Shown here piece after piece: positions 39,163 to 48,448 of a stretch of 64,000 nt of DNA. This DNA is from an uncultured Paracoccaceae bacterium (GTDB lineage Bacteria; Pseudomonadota; Alphaproteobacteria; Rhodobacterales; Rhodobacteraceae): assembly GCA_938049225.1 (NCBI GenBank), contig CALICM010000015.1:18079-82078 (forward strand). Direction: 5' to 3'. The translations under genes were made by a program, and so were the position numbers. Position 1 is the stretch's first letter. Each line of letters opens with the position of its first letter. The notes beneath the pieces were generated by a model. The model had not been told where the DNA came from. It did not search any database and was given only the letters and a program-made list of their open reading frames with translations.

Positions 39163-39963
39163 ATGGATATGCAAGTTTTGACCGCCACATTGCGCCGTTT
39201 GGCTTTGGATGCAGGCGACCGGATTATGGAGATTTACAACGCCGATGACTTCGACGTGCGCTCCAAATCCGATGACAGCCCGGTCACGGCGGCGGACGAG
39301 GCGGCGGATGCGCTGATCTCGGCCGGATTACGCGCGGCCTTCCCGGAGGTGACCCTGATCACCGAGGAGCAGGCCGACAGTCACAGCCTGGCCGCGGATC
39401 GCTTTCTGATCGTCGATCCCTTGGATGGGACCAAAGAGTTTGTGCAGCGACGCGGCGATTTCACCGTGAACATCGCGCTGGTCGAAGGGGGCGTGCCGGT
39501 GCGCGGCGTGGTCTATGCGCCTGCGAAGGGGCGGCTTTTCTACACCGACGCGTCGGGCCAGACGGTCGAGGAAACGGGCGATTTCGACAAAACGGCACCG
39601 GGTCCGGTGACGCCGCTGAAGGTACGCACTCCGGACGAAGCGGCCCTGATTGTCGTTGCCTCGAAGTCGCACCGCGACGCGGCCACTGACGCCTATATCA
39701 ACCAATATAGTGTTGCGGACAGCACCTCGGCCGGATCGTCGCTGAAGTTCTGTTTGGTGGCTGCGGGCGAGGCGGACTTGTACCCGCGCTTGGGCCGTAC
39801 GATGGAATGGGACACCGCGGCAGGGCATGCGGTTCTGGCGGGGGCTGGCGGAAAAGTGGTGCGTTTTGATGACCACACAGCGCTCACCTATGGCAAATCA
39901 GGCTACGAGAACCCGTTCTTTATCGCCTACGCACCTGGCGTCACTTTGAAGGCGGCCGGATGA
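39163..39963 (+). CDS. cysQ: 3'(2'),5'-bisphosphate nucleotidase CysQ
   Basis: A 266-aa lithium-sensitive phosphatase that hydrolyses 3'-phosphoadenosine 5'-phosphate to AMP, removing the by-product of PAPS-dependent sulfation. Metal sites are in ITEEQAD and the signature DPLDGTKEF, with the C-terminal MEWDTAAGHAVL. Its stop overlaps the kdsB start by 4 bases. Placement at the head of a polysaccharide operon is notable and would suit a sulfotransferase-using pathway, but CysQ is also a general sulfur-assimilation enzyme. Confidence 0.94.
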   Translation: MDMQVLTATLRRLALDAGDRIMEIYNADDFDVRSKSDDSPVTAADEAADALISAGLRAAFPEVTLITEEQADSHSLAADRFLIVDPLDGTKEFVQRRGDFTVNIALVEGGVPVRGVVYAPAKGRLFYTDASGQTVEETGDFDKTAPGPVTPLKVRTPDEAALIVVASKSHRDAATDAYINQYSVADSTSAGSSLKFCLVAAGEADLYPRLGRTMEWDTAAGHAVLAGAGGKVVRFDDHTALTYGKSGYENPFFIAYAPGVTLKAAG

Positions 39964-40760
39964 GCCTGACGATTGTCATTCCCACGCGCTATGCCTCGAG
40001 CCGCTATCCAGGCAAGCCCCTAGCCGACCTGGTTGGGGCCAGTGGGCAGGCGCGCAGTCTGATCCGTCGTGCCTGGGATGCGGCCGTGGCCGTGCCGGAC
40101 GCGGACCGGGTCGTGGTGGCGACAGATGACGACCGGATCGCGGATCACGCGCGCGGCTTCGGGGCCGAGGTGGTGATGACGCCCACCACCTGTCGCAACG
40201 GGACCGAGCGGTGCGCGGCGGCCCTTGACCCATTGGGCCTGGACGACGATGCGGTGGTCGTGAACCTGCAAGGCGATGCGCCCCTGACCCCGCCGTGGTT
40301 TGTGACCGCGTTGGCCGAGGCGATGCGCGACCATCGGGTCCAGGTCGCCACACCAGTGCTAAGGCTCGAGGCTGACGCCCTGGCGCGTTTCAAGCAAGAC
40401 CGTGCCGCAGGGCATGTGGGCGGCACCACGGCTGTGTTCGACCAGCAGCAGCGCGCGCTCTATTTCTCGAAAGAGGTGATCCCCTATACCGGGCGCGACC
40501 TTGCCCCGGGCGAGGAGATCCCCGTGTTCCATCACGTTGGTGTCTATGCATATCGGCCCGCCGCGCTCAGGGCTTACGCGGGTTGGGACGAAGGCGCGTT
40601 AGAGCAGTGGGAGGGGTTGGAGCAGTTACGCTTTATGGAGCGCGGCACACCCGTCACCTGTGTTCCGGTTGACGGCCAAGGCCGCGCTTTTTGGGAGTTG
40701 AACAACCCCGTCGACGTGCCGCGGATCGAAGCCATTCTCAAAACACTGGGCATCGATTGA
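39960..40760 (+). CDS. kdsB: 3-deoxy-manno-octulosonate cytidylyltransferase
   Basis: A 266-aa CMP-Kdo synthetase that activates Kdo with CTP. It shows IPTRYASSRYPGKPLADL, VVATDDDRIADHA, CRNGTERCA and VVNLQGDAPL, as in KdsB. The QGD motif has the expected acidic metal ligand. CMP-Kdo feeds lipid A-core or the Kdo linker of group 2 capsules; the adjacent ABC-2 permease and glycosyltransferases favour a capsule-like use. It overlaps cysQ upstream and the next glycosyltransferase downstream. Confidence 0.92.
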   Translation: MSLTIVIPTRYASSRYPGKPLADLVGASGQARSLIRRAWDAAVAVPDADRVVVATDDDRIADHARGFGAEVVMTPTTCRNGTERCAAALDPLGLDDDAVVVNLQGDAPLTPPWFVTALAEAMRDHRVQVATPVLRLEADALARFKQDRAAGHVGGTTAVFDQQQRALYFSKEVIPYTGRDLAPGEEIPVFHHVGVYAYRPAALRAYAGWDEGALEQWEGLEQLRFMERGTPVTCVPVDGQGRAFWELNNPVDVPRIEAILKTLGID

Positions 40761-41980
40761 CCGAAGGACCCTCTGTCAGCCTTATTATTGTCAGCAACGC
40801 CCGGCCGGACGCGCTGGCGTTGACGCTTAAAGCGCTGGAATATCAGCGTTATGCGCATTTCGAAGTGATCGTCGTGAGCGATTTGGAGCCGGCAACACGG
40901 CCTGCCAGCCGCCTTGAGGTTCGCTGGATCGATTTTGCGGACCGCAATATCTCGGTTGCGCGGAACCTGGGACTAGCGGCAGCGCGTGGGTCCTTGGTGG
41001 CCTTTTGCGACGATGATGCCGTGCCCGAATTCGGCTGGCTCGCGGCCCTGGTGGAGCCATTTGCGCGGGATGATGTAGGGGCCGCGGGCGGTTTCACCCG
41101 AGGCCGCAATGGGGTGAGCTATCAATGGAAGGCGGTCGAGTTCGACCGGACAGGCGCGGACTACAAAATCGAGGTGCCAAGCGACCGGCCGACGGTCTTT
41201 GCCCCGCGTCCTGACCGCTTCCCTAAAACCGTCGGCACCAACTGTGCCTTTCGTCGCGATGCCCTTTCCGGCATCGGCGGGTTTGATGGCGCCTATCGCT
41301 TCTTTCTGGACGAGGCTGATGTGAACCTGCGCCTGGCGCAAGACGGTTGGTCGGCGGCGATCGTGCCGGGGGCCGAGGTGCTGCATGGGTTTGCCAAGGG
41401 TCCGCATCGCACCGCCCGCCGCGTGCCCACCAGCCTGTTTGAAATCGGCGCGAGCCTGGCGCACTTTCTGGCTCAGCATGCCACCGAGGCGCAAATCGCG
41501 GCGCGCTTAGACGCGTTCCGGGCCGAGCAGCGGAAACGTCTTCTGCAACATCACGGTCTAGGATTGTTGGATGGTCCGGCGCTGCGGATGCTGTTGGGCA
41601 CGTTGGAGGACGGATTTCGGCAAGGGGCCGAACGGAAACAGCAGCTTTCGGTGTTCGCGGCGGATCCTGGTCCCTTTGTCGCCACACCGCGCCCCGCCAA
41701 TGGCCAGCGGCAGATGATTTTAGCGGACGGCCTGAGCCCCACTGCGGCATTGGCCGAAGCCGCCGCCACGGCAAAGACCGGGACAGAGGTGACTGTTCTG
41801 CGCCCCGAGCCCACGCATCGCGCCCTGGTTGTGGGGTTCCAGCCGCAAGGGTATTTCCTGCATCGCTTCGGCTTGCTGGGAAGATCGGACCGCGCTGGAC
41901 CCCGGCGTTTCGCGCGAACTTCGCGTCGAATCAAAGACGAATTACGCCGGATTCAAACCCAACGCGGCTTGATATTGTGA
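40757..41980 (+). CDS. Glycosyltransferase family 2 protein
   Basis: A 407-aa cytosolic GT-A glycosyltransferase. The donor-binding strand is VSLIIVSNARPDALALTLKAL, and the metal motif is CDDDAVPEF. The acceptor-site FFLDEADVNLRLAQDGW follows near residue 190. The C-terminal 180 residues are Ala/Arg-rich and not assigned. The start is a TTG at 40757 that overlaps the kdsB stop (TTGA), as no ATG lies at the right place. It probably adds one sugar of the surface polymer; donor and linkage are unknown. Confidence 0.88.
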   Translation: MTEGPSVSLIIVSNARPDALALTLKALEYQRYAHFEVIVVSDLEPATRPASRLEVRWIDFADRNISVARNLGLAAARGSLVAFCDDDAVPEFGWLAALVEPFARDDVGAAGGFTRGRNGVSYQWKAVEFDRTGADYKIEVPSDRPTVFAPRPDRFPKTVGTNCAFRRDALSGIGGFDGAYRFFLDEADVNLRLAQDGWSAAIVPGAEVLHGFAKGPHRTARRVPTSLFEIGASLAHFLAQHATEAQIAARLDAFRAEQRKRLLQHHGLGLLDGPALRMLLGTLEDGFRQGAERKQQLSVFAADPGPFVATPRPANGQRQMILADGLSPTAALAEAAATAKTGTEVTVLRPEPTHRALVVGFQPQGYFLHRFGLLGRSDRAGPRRFARTSRRIKDELRRIQTQRGLIL

Positions 41981-42193
41981 AACAGGCCGAAATCTTTCGT
42001 TACTTGCCGTCAACTTAAGTGATAATTACGGCAGTTTTTCGCTTAATGCGCTTAACCTTATGCCAACAAGGCTGCTAAGAACGCCGCCAAATACGTTAGT
42101 TTGTGTTAACGCGCGACAGGTTCGCCGCTAGAAGACCTTGGGCGCTGTCAGTCGAGAACGACGTCCGACGGGTGAAAACAGGAGTATCGAAGT

Positions 42194-43087
42194 ATGCCAC
42201 GCAAGGTGCGCAAGGCGGTCTTTCCCGTAGCAGGGATGGGCACACGGTTTCTTCCGGCAACCAAATCGATCCCCAAAGAGATCCTGACCTTAGTTGACCG
42301 ACCCTTGATCCAATATGCGATCGACGAGGCGCGCGCCGCTGGTATCACCGAATTCATATTTGTCACGTCGCGCGGGAAATCCGCCCTCGAAGATTACTTC
42401 GACCGCGCGCCCGAGCTTGAGGCAAGTCTGCGACAAAAGAACAAAACCGCTCTTCTAGAGCGGTTGGAGCCCACCAATATGGACAGTGGCGCGATTGCCT
42501 ATGTGCGCCAACACGAGGCGCTGGGCTTGGGCCACGCCGTTTGGTGCGCGCGGCGGCTGATTGGCAACGAGCCGTTTGCCGTTCTGCTACCCGACGACGT
42601 GATCCAAGCGGATCACTCCTGTCTGGCGCAGATGGTCGAAGCCTATGAGAAGACCGGCGGCAATATGGTCGCCGCGATGGAGGTGGCGCCCGAGCGAACC
42701 TCGTCGTACGGCGTGTTGGACGTCAGCGGCGGCAGCGGTCGCGTGGTCGATGTGAAGGGGATGGTGGAAAAGCCGGCACCGGGCACCGCGCCCTCGAACC
42801 TGGCTGTTATTGGTCGCTATATCCTCACACCGCAGGTCCTGCGCAACTTGAACCGCATGACCCTTGGCGCAGGGGGCGAGATCCAGCTGACCGACGCCAT
42901 CGCGCAAGAGATCGAGGCCAACAACGACGTGCATGGGTTCCGCTTCTCAGGGCAGCGCTACGATTGCGGCTCGAAAGCTGGGTTCTTGCAAGCCACCGTG
43001 GCCTTTGGTCTACAACATGACGAATTACGCGACGAATTCCAAATCTATCTCAACGACCTGGTTGCCCAACCCCACGCAGCGGAGTAA
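42194..43087 (+). CDS. galU: UTP-glucose-1-phosphate uridylyltransferase
   Basis: A 297-aa nucleotidyltransferase making UDP-glucose. Signature segments are FPVAGMGTRFLPATKSIPKE, FVTSRGKSALEDYFD, VLLPDDVI and VEKPAPGTAPSNLAVIGRY. It lies after a 213-base gap that probably contains a promoter, and galE follows 39 bases downstream, so UDP-glucose and UDP-galactose are supplied together for the nearby glycosyltransferases. Confidence 0.96.
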   Translation: MPRKVRKAVFPVAGMGTRFLPATKSIPKEILTLVDRPLIQYAIDEARAAGITEFIFVTSRGKSALEDYFDRAPELEASLRQKNKTALLERLEPTNMDSGAIAYVRQHEALGLGHAVWCARRLIGNEPFAVLLPDDVIQADHSCLAQMVEAYEKTGGNMVAAMEVAPERTSSYGVLDVSGGSGRVVDVKGMVEKPAPGTAPSNLAVIGRYILTPQVLRNLNRMTLGAGGEIQLTDAIAQEIEANNDVHGFRFSGQRYDCGSKAGFLQATVAFGLQHDELRDEFQIYLNDLVAQPHAAE

Positions 43088-43126
43088 CCCCGGCGGCACG
43101 GGTGTGATGCGGTAAGGGGCGGACAA

Positions 43127-44110
43127 ATGCGCAAGGTGTTGGTAACGGGCGGCGCAGGCTATATCGGCAGTCACGCCTGCAAACAGCTGGCCGCTGCCGG
43201 GTACGAGCCGATCACCTATGACAGCTTGGTGACGGGCTGGTCGCAGGCAGTGAAATTTGGGCCTTTGGAACAAGGCGACCTGCAGGACCGTGATCGCTTG
43301 GATCAGGTCTTTGCCCAGCATAAGCCCGATGCGGTGATGCATTTTGCCGCCCTTTCGGACGTTGGCCAATCCATGCGCGACCCGGCACTGTATTGGCGCA
43401 ACAACGCCGCTGGTTCGATGACATTGTTGGATGCCGCGACCGCCGCAGGGGTCCAAGCGTTCGTGTTCTCGTCCACCTGTGCCACCTATGGCGAGCAGGA
43501 CGGCGTCATGCTGGACGAGGGCTGCGCACAGCAGCCGATCAATGCTTACGGCGGGTCCAAACGTGCGGTCGAGGATATGCTGCGCGACTATGGCCGTCAC
43601 AGCGGTATGCGCCATGTCTCGTTTCGCTATTTTAACGTCGCGGGCGCCGATCCGGATCGGCAAGTGGGCGAGTTTCATCGCCCCGAGACGCATTTGATTC
43701 CCATCGCCTTGGACGCCGTGCGCGGCAGGCGCGACGCGCTGACGATCTTTGGCACCGACTATGCGACACCTGACGGCACCTGTATCCGTGACTACGTGCA
43801 TGTCTTCGATCTAGTCGACGCACATATCAAGGGCTTGGAGTATCTGCTGGGCGGCGGCACTGAGACGGTGTTCAACCTGGGCACGGGGCGCGGATTCTCG
43901 GTGCGCGAGGTGATCGATGCCGTGGGGCAGGTAACCGAAAGTCCCGTGCCGGTGGTCGAGGGCGCCCGGCGGCCAGGCGATTGCACAGCCTTGGTTTCGG
44001 GCAGTCGCCGGGCGGCGGATATCCTGGGGTGGCAGCCGGACCGCTCGACTCTTGAGCAAATGATCTCAGACGCTTGGGGCTGGCATCAGATGCCAGGTTA
44101 TACCGCGTGA
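43127..44110 (+). CDS. galE: UDP-glucose 4-epimerase
   Basis: A 327-aa short-chain dehydrogenase/reductase epimerase. The NAD-binding motif is TGGAGYIGSHA at the N-terminus, and the catalytic Tyr-Lys pair is in NAYGGSKRAVE. Further GalE segments are FRYFNVAGADPD and YATPDGTCIRDYVHV. It converts UDP-glucose to UDP-galactose. The next glycosyltransferase starts 22 bases downstream, making a galU-galE-glycosyltransferase operon. Confidence 0.96.
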   Translation: MRKVLVTGGAGYIGSHACKQLAAAGYEPITYDSLVTGWSQAVKFGPLEQGDLQDRDRLDQVFAQHKPDAVMHFAALSDVGQSMRDPALYWRNNAAGSMTLLDAATAAGVQAFVFSSTCATYGEQDGVMLDEGCAQQPINAYGGSKRAVEDMLRDYGRHSGMRHVSFRYFNVAGADPDRQVGEFHRPETHLIPIALDAVRGRRDALTIFGTDYATPDGTCIRDYVHVFDLVDAHIKGLEYLLGGGTETVFNLGTGRGFSVREVIDAVGQVTESPVPVVEGARRPGDCTALVSGSRRAADILGWQPDRSTLEQMISDAWGWHQMPGYTA

Positions 44111-44132
44111 TTACGGGCAGGCGCGCAAGATC

Positions 44133-45371
44133 TTGACGGGGCTTTTGCCTGATCTCTTGCTGGATATCAGCCGCACCGTCTCGCGCCTTGGTGCGGGCGG
44201 GGACAGTGGTGTTGATCGGGTCGAACGGGCCTATATCCGTCATCTGATGACACTGGACCGGCCGGTTTATTTTCTGTCCCGCGTGATGGGCGGTGTGGCT
44301 TTGTTGGACAAGGCTGGGATGACAGCCATATTGGCCCAGGCGGACGCGCTGCCCGGGCCCGACCTTTGGGGTCATGCCGCCCGACAGCAATCGCCCCACA
44401 AGCGGCGGGCCGAAGCTGCGATGCGGCGGCATGCGCTGACCTGGACATGGCGGTCGAAGACCGCCGAGTGTTTACGGCGGCACATCACCCCGGGCTTTCA
44501 CTATGTCAACGTCGGGCATACGCATTTGGACCAACCGCATTTGGCGGCTGTTCGCGCGGGCGGTGCCGGCAAAATCGCCGTTTTGATCCATGATGTCATC
44601 CCGCTGGACTACCCCGAGTTCTCGCGCCCCGAAACACCGGCACGGTTCGAGGCGTTGTTGAAAGGGGTCGCGCAAGGGGCGGACCTGCTCATTTACAACT
44701 CGCAGTATACCGCCCAGCGCTGCGCGCATTGGCTTCAGACATGGGGTTTGGCACCTGCGGGCGTGACGGCCCTGCTGGGGGTGGAGCCGCTTCAGGCGAC
44801 TGCCGTGGCACCAGCTCAACCGCCTTATTTTGTGGCGCTTGGTACCATTGAGCCGCGCAAAAACCATCTGCTGTTGCTATCCATTTGGCGGCAGTTTCAC
44901 GATACCTTGCCCGCGGATCGAATTCCGCAGTTGCATATCATCGGCCGCCGCGGGTGGGAGAATGAGAATATTCTGGATATCTTGGACCGTGCGCCCTTCA
45001 TGGGCCGTTGCGTGTTCGAACATGGCTTCCTAAGCGATGCGGAGCTTGCCCAACGCCTGGGCGGTGCGACAGCCCTGCTATTCCCATCATTCGTCGAGGG
45101 GTTCGGCTATCCCCTGGCGGAAGCACTGCAAATGGGTGTACCAGCGATTTGCGCGGATCTGCCGGTTTACCGCGAGATTGCGGCCACGGGTCCAACCTAT
45201 CTGGATCCGTTGGATGGACCCGCTTGGAAATCTGCGATAGCGTCCGTCGCGCAACAGGTCACTCAGAACAAAACGGGGGCCACGGTACAGGTTCAAATGC
45301 CAACGTGGCAGGCACATTTTGATAAAGTATTTGATCAGCTGGATGGCACCGATGCCAAAACAGCGCGGTAA
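44133..45371 (+). CDS. Glycosyltransferase family 1 (GT4-like) protein
   Basis: A 412-aa GT-B glycosyltransferase. The C-terminal nucleotide-sugar domain contains ALGTIEPRKNH, HIIGRRGWEN and the EGFGYPLAEALQMGVP box with the E-x7-E pattern. The N-terminal half has LIHDVIPLDYPEFSRP and LIYNSQYTAQR, as in mannosyltransferase-like GT4 proteins. The start is TTG at 44133, since no ATG with similarity lies upstream. It is probably one step in surface polymer assembly, seven bases before the next glycosyltransferase gene. Confidence 0.87.
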   Translation: MTGLLPDLLLDISRTVSRLGAGGDSGVDRVERAYIRHLMTLDRPVYFLSRVMGGVALLDKAGMTAILAQADALPGPDLWGHAARQQSPHKRRAEAAMRRHALTWTWRSKTAECLRRHITPGFHYVNVGHTHLDQPHLAAVRAGGAGKIAVLIHDVIPLDYPEFSRPETPARFEALLKGVAQGADLLIYNSQYTAQRCAHWLQTWGLAPAGVTALLGVEPLQATAVAPAQPPYFVALGTIEPRKNHLLLLSIWRQFHDTLPADRIPQLHIIGRRGWENENILDILDRAPFMGRCVFEHGFLSDAELAQRLGGATALLFPSFVEGFGYPLAEALQMGVPAICADLPVYREIAATGPTYLDPLDGPAWKSAIASVAQQVTQNKTGATVQVQMPTWQAHFDKVFDQLDGTDAKTAR

Positions 45372-45377
45372 AGCGCC

Positions 45378-46397
45378 ATGGGCCTGAGGCGGCAGTTTGT
45401 TCGGGCACAGCTGCGCATCGAGCGGCAGCGACTGCTGACACGCGCCGCGCGGCGTTATTTTGAGTTGAAGCCGTTGCGGCATCGCACCAAACAGATCCGA
45501 AAGAACGACGTGCTGTTGTTTGCCACCCTGCGCAACGAACAGATCCGACTGCCGTATTTCTTGGACTACTATCGGCGGTTGGGAGTGGGGCATTTCCTGA
45601 TCGTCGACAATGGCTCGACCGATGGGGGCACTGACTATCTGGCAGAGCAGCCGGACGTCAGCCTGTGGCGCACCGATCACAGCTATAAGCGCGCGAAGTT
45701 TGGGATGGATTGGTTGAACGCCCTTCTGAACCGCTACGCACATAATCACTGGGCCCTGGTTGTCGATGTCGATGAATTTCTGGTCTATCCCTATTGGGAA
45801 ACGCGCCCTTTAAATGCGTTAACGGATTGGCTGGATTCGTGTCGCCAACGCAGCTTTGGCACAGTCCTGTTGGATATGTACGCCAAGGATGATGTGGGCC
45901 AAACCCGATACACCCAAGGGCAGGACCCCTTCGAGATTTTGAGCTGGTTCGACGCGGCGAATTACACATTTAATCGCGATGGCCGCTACCGCAATTTGTG
46001 GGTCCAAGGCGGCCCGCGGCAGCGCATGTTCTTCCCCGACAAGCCCGAATTGGCGCCAGCACTTAACAAGGTCCCCCTTGTGCGTTGGCGGTTTGGGGCC
46101 GTTTATCGCAGCTCAACGCATACCCTGATGCCGCGTGGTCTTAATCAGGTTTACAAAGAAAGTGGGGGTGAGCGGCTATGCGGTGTGTTGATGCATGCGA
46201 AGTTCATAGATGCCTTCGCCAACAAGGCTGAGGAAGAGTTGCAACGCGGCCAGCATTACGCGGCAAGTCGCGAGTACCGGGTGTATAGCGAGAAACTCTC
46301 GCAAGGGCTGAACATGTGGACCCCCTGCTCGACCCGATACGAAGGCTGGCAGCAGTTGGACGCGTTGGGGCTGCTCTCGACCGGGAGTTGGGCATGA
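45378..46397 (+). CDS. Glycosyltransferase family 2-like protein (PF13704 type)
   Basis: A 339-aa protein with a GT-A-like domain. The front is basic and helical. KNDVLLFATLRNEQIRLPYFLDYYRRLG and FLIVDNGSTDGGTDYL give the nucleotide-binding strands, and ALVVDVDEFLVYPYW is the metal motif. These features match the glycosyltransferase 2_4 family of proteobacteria, often found in capsule or cell-surface loci. Its stop overlaps the start of the following gene by 4 bases. Confidence 0.85.
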   Translation: MGLRRQFVRAQLRIERQRLLTRAARRYFELKPLRHRTKQIRKNDVLLFATLRNEQIRLPYFLDYYRRLGVGHFLIVDNGSTDGGTDYLAEQPDVSLWRTDHSYKRAKFGMDWLNALLNRYAHNHWALVVDVDEFLVYPYWETRPLNALTDWLDSCRQRSFGTVLLDMYAKDDVGQTRYTQGQDPFEILSWFDAANYTFNRDGRYRNLWVQGGPRQRMFFPDKPELAPALNKVPLVRWRFGAVYRSSTHTLMPRGLNQVYKESGGERLCGVLMHAKFIDAFANKAEEELQRGQHYAASREYRVYSEKLSQGLNMWTPCSTRYEGWQQLDALGLLSTGSWA

Positions 46398-48073
46398 TTG
46401 GTGTCGTCCTTTTGGCCCACGAGCAGCCGCGCCGCACCGCACAACTTGCGCAGCATATGGCGCAACAGGGGTGCTATGTCGCCATCCACGTCGACGCCCG
46501 GACCACCGACACACAAATGGCCGACCTCATGGCTTTGGTGGGCGGACAGCCCAACATTGTTTGGGCCCCGCGCCGCCGATGCGATTGGGGGATGTTCTCG
46601 CTGGTTGAGGCCAGTTTGGACTGTCTGGGTCTGCTGTTCGACCGTTGGCCCGGGATCACTCATGTGTGCCAATTGTCCGGCGCGTGCCTGCCGATTAAGC
46701 CAATCCCGGCCCTGTTTGACCATCTTGAGCGGCACCGCGATGTTGATTTCATCGAAGCGGTTTCGGTTACCGAGGACAGCTGGGTTGTCGATGGGCTGTC
46801 GGTCGAGCGTTTCACCCTCTACCACCCCCTCTCTTGGCGGCGGCGGCGTTGGCTTTTCGACCGCAATGTTCGATTGCAACGCTTGCTGCGGGTACGCCGA
46901 AAACTGCCTTCGGAGTTGGTCCCGCATATCGGCTCCCAATGGTGGTGTTTGAGCCGCCGGACGTTGGATCTGATCCTGGGTGATCCGAAATTGCCCGCCT
47001 ATTGTCGCTACTTCAAAACCACATGGATCCCGGACGAGTCCTTTTTTCAAACCCTGGCCGCGCATTATTCTCAACGGATCACCAGCGCGCCGCTGCACTA
47101 TGTGCGGTTTGACCCCCAAGGCAAACCTTATGTTTTCTACGATGATCACGCTGAGCTTTTGAAGCATGCGGATGGGTTTTTCGCGCGCAAGATTTGGCGT
47201 GGTGCGCAAAAGCTTTATGACACTTTCCTGGACCCAAACCTTGCGGCGCATATGCCACGGTACAGCAGCGATGGCCCGCTGAACCAAAGGTTTGAAGAGG
47301 CGAAGCTGCGGCACGTTAAGGGGCGTAAAGGGCTAGTCTCGCATGCGCGACACCCCGGGCGTTATCGGAAGCGTGCGTTGGATACGGCGCGCGACTACGT
47401 GGTGTTTGACGGGCTGGCTGAGGTTCTACCCAACCTGACGGACGACCTGAACGCAAAACCTGGGGTGATCGCGCATGGTCGCTTGTTCCACCCGGCTCGC
47501 GTCGAATTCGCTGGGGGGGTGGATCAGACCACCGGAAACCTGCCCGCCAACCCGGCGATACGGGACTATGGCCCGATACATTTCTTGTCTAAAGCAATCT
47601 GGGTTGAACGCAGGAAGCTGCAGTGCTTTGCCCATGATTTTGGCGATAACAACCCTGTTGATACCTTCTTGCGGCAGGATCCGAATGCCCGGATCATTTG
47701 GCTTGAGGATATCTGGTTGCTGCGGCTTTTTCGGATTGCGAATGGGGACCCCGCTCATGCGGCCAGCCATTTGGCGGCCGCGCGGCGCAAGGCCCGGCAG
47801 GCCCGCGAGGCGATGGCCTCGACCCACAACAATGCCGTTGTCCTTGGATTGTCCTTGGCAGATGTTTTGACGGGGCGGCTGGACATTGCCACCCAAGTCA
47901 CCGCAGCCTTGCCTGCCGAGATCAAGGACCCAGGCCTTTTCTCTTCCGTGCATATCCCTGAGGGCTTTGGCGCTTTTCTGCAGGACCTGGCGCCCGAGGA
48001 TGCGCTCGCGGCCCTGTCCGACGCGGTCACAGCGCATGAGCGTGTGCGCCGGATGCTTCGTCGTAAGACTTAG
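46394..48073 (+). CDS. Beta-1,6-N-acetylglucosaminyltransferase-like (GT14) protein
   Basis: A 559-aa protein. Residues 1-250 match the core-2/I-branching GT14 family: GVVLLAHEQPRR, VAIHVDART, HVCQLSGACLPIK, SQWWCLSRR and PDESFFQTL. The remaining 300 residues form a separate C-terminal region (HGRLFHPARVEFAGG, VDTFLRQDPNARIIW) that recurs with this enzyme in Rhodobacterales and has no known activity. The start at 46394 overlaps the previous stop. It may place a branch on the surface glycan and is the last gene of the operon. Confidence 0.85.
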   Translation: MIGVVLLAHEQPRRTAQLAQHMAQQGCYVAIHVDARTTDTQMADLMALVGGQPNIVWAPRRRCDWGMFSLVEASLDCLGLLFDRWPGITHVCQLSGACLPIKPIPALFDHLERHRDVDFIEAVSVTEDSWVVDGLSVERFTLYHPLSWRRRRWLFDRNVRLQRLLRVRRKLPSELVPHIGSQWWCLSRRTLDLILGDPKLPAYCRYFKTTWIPDESFFQTLAAHYSQRITSAPLHYVRFDPQGKPYVFYDDHAELLKHADGFFARKIWRGAQKLYDTFLDPNLAAHMPRYSSDGPLNQRFEEAKLRHVKGRKGLVSHARHPGRYRKRALDTARDYVVFDGLAEVLPNLTDDLNAKPGVIAHGRLFHPARVEFAGGVDQTTGNLPANPAIRDYGPIHFLSKAIWVERRKLQCFAHDFGDNNPVDTFLRQDPNARIIWLEDIWLLRLFRIANGDPAHAASHLAAARRKARQAREAMASTHNNAVVLGLSLADVLTGRLDIATQVTAALPAEIKDPGLFSSVHIPEGFGAFLQDLAPEDALAALSDAVTAHERVRRMLRRKT

Positions 48074-48448
48074 GCCGCGTGGACGGATCGTTGACAGGCA
48101 TAGCGGCGCCCTTTTGGGACAAGAACCCATCCGCTTAATCCTTTGAACGGCGGCGAATCTGTTGCTCTGGGTGGTCCTATGCTGGCCACAAAGTGTGTCC
48201 GAGGCCGATTCTTGCGCATCCAGGCGCTGAAGAAAGCCCGCCATCACATCACGACAACGTCACGTTAACACTTTGTAAATGAATAGCATTTCGGACGATA
48301 CTCCGACTTATCCGAATATGTCCGATTTCAGACATACTGCCGACAAACTATCCGGATTTGTTCACGGTCATCAGTGTACCCGAGAGCTTGTTCTCGCCCT
48401 TTACGATTTTGCCCGTACATCTCAGTCTCACCAATTCAGGGGAACAAC
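48074..48448. other. 375-base intergenic region with repeated TCCGA motifs
   Basis: No coding sequence is supported. About 170-75 bases before the next gene the pentamer TCCGA/TCCGG recurs (near 48302, 48311, 48321, 48350), and TATGTC-N8-GACATA forms an inverted repeat at 48317-48336. The region is more A+T-rich than its surroundings and probably holds the promoter of the OmpA-fusion gene. Confidence 0.45.
48317..48336. promoter_or_regulatory. Possible operator inverted repeat
   Basis: The arms TATGTC (48317-48322) and GACATA (48331-48336) with an 8-base spacer fit a dimeric regulator site. It sits 113 bases before the ATG of the substrate-binding/OmpA gene. No regulator is identifiable. Confidence 0.35.
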
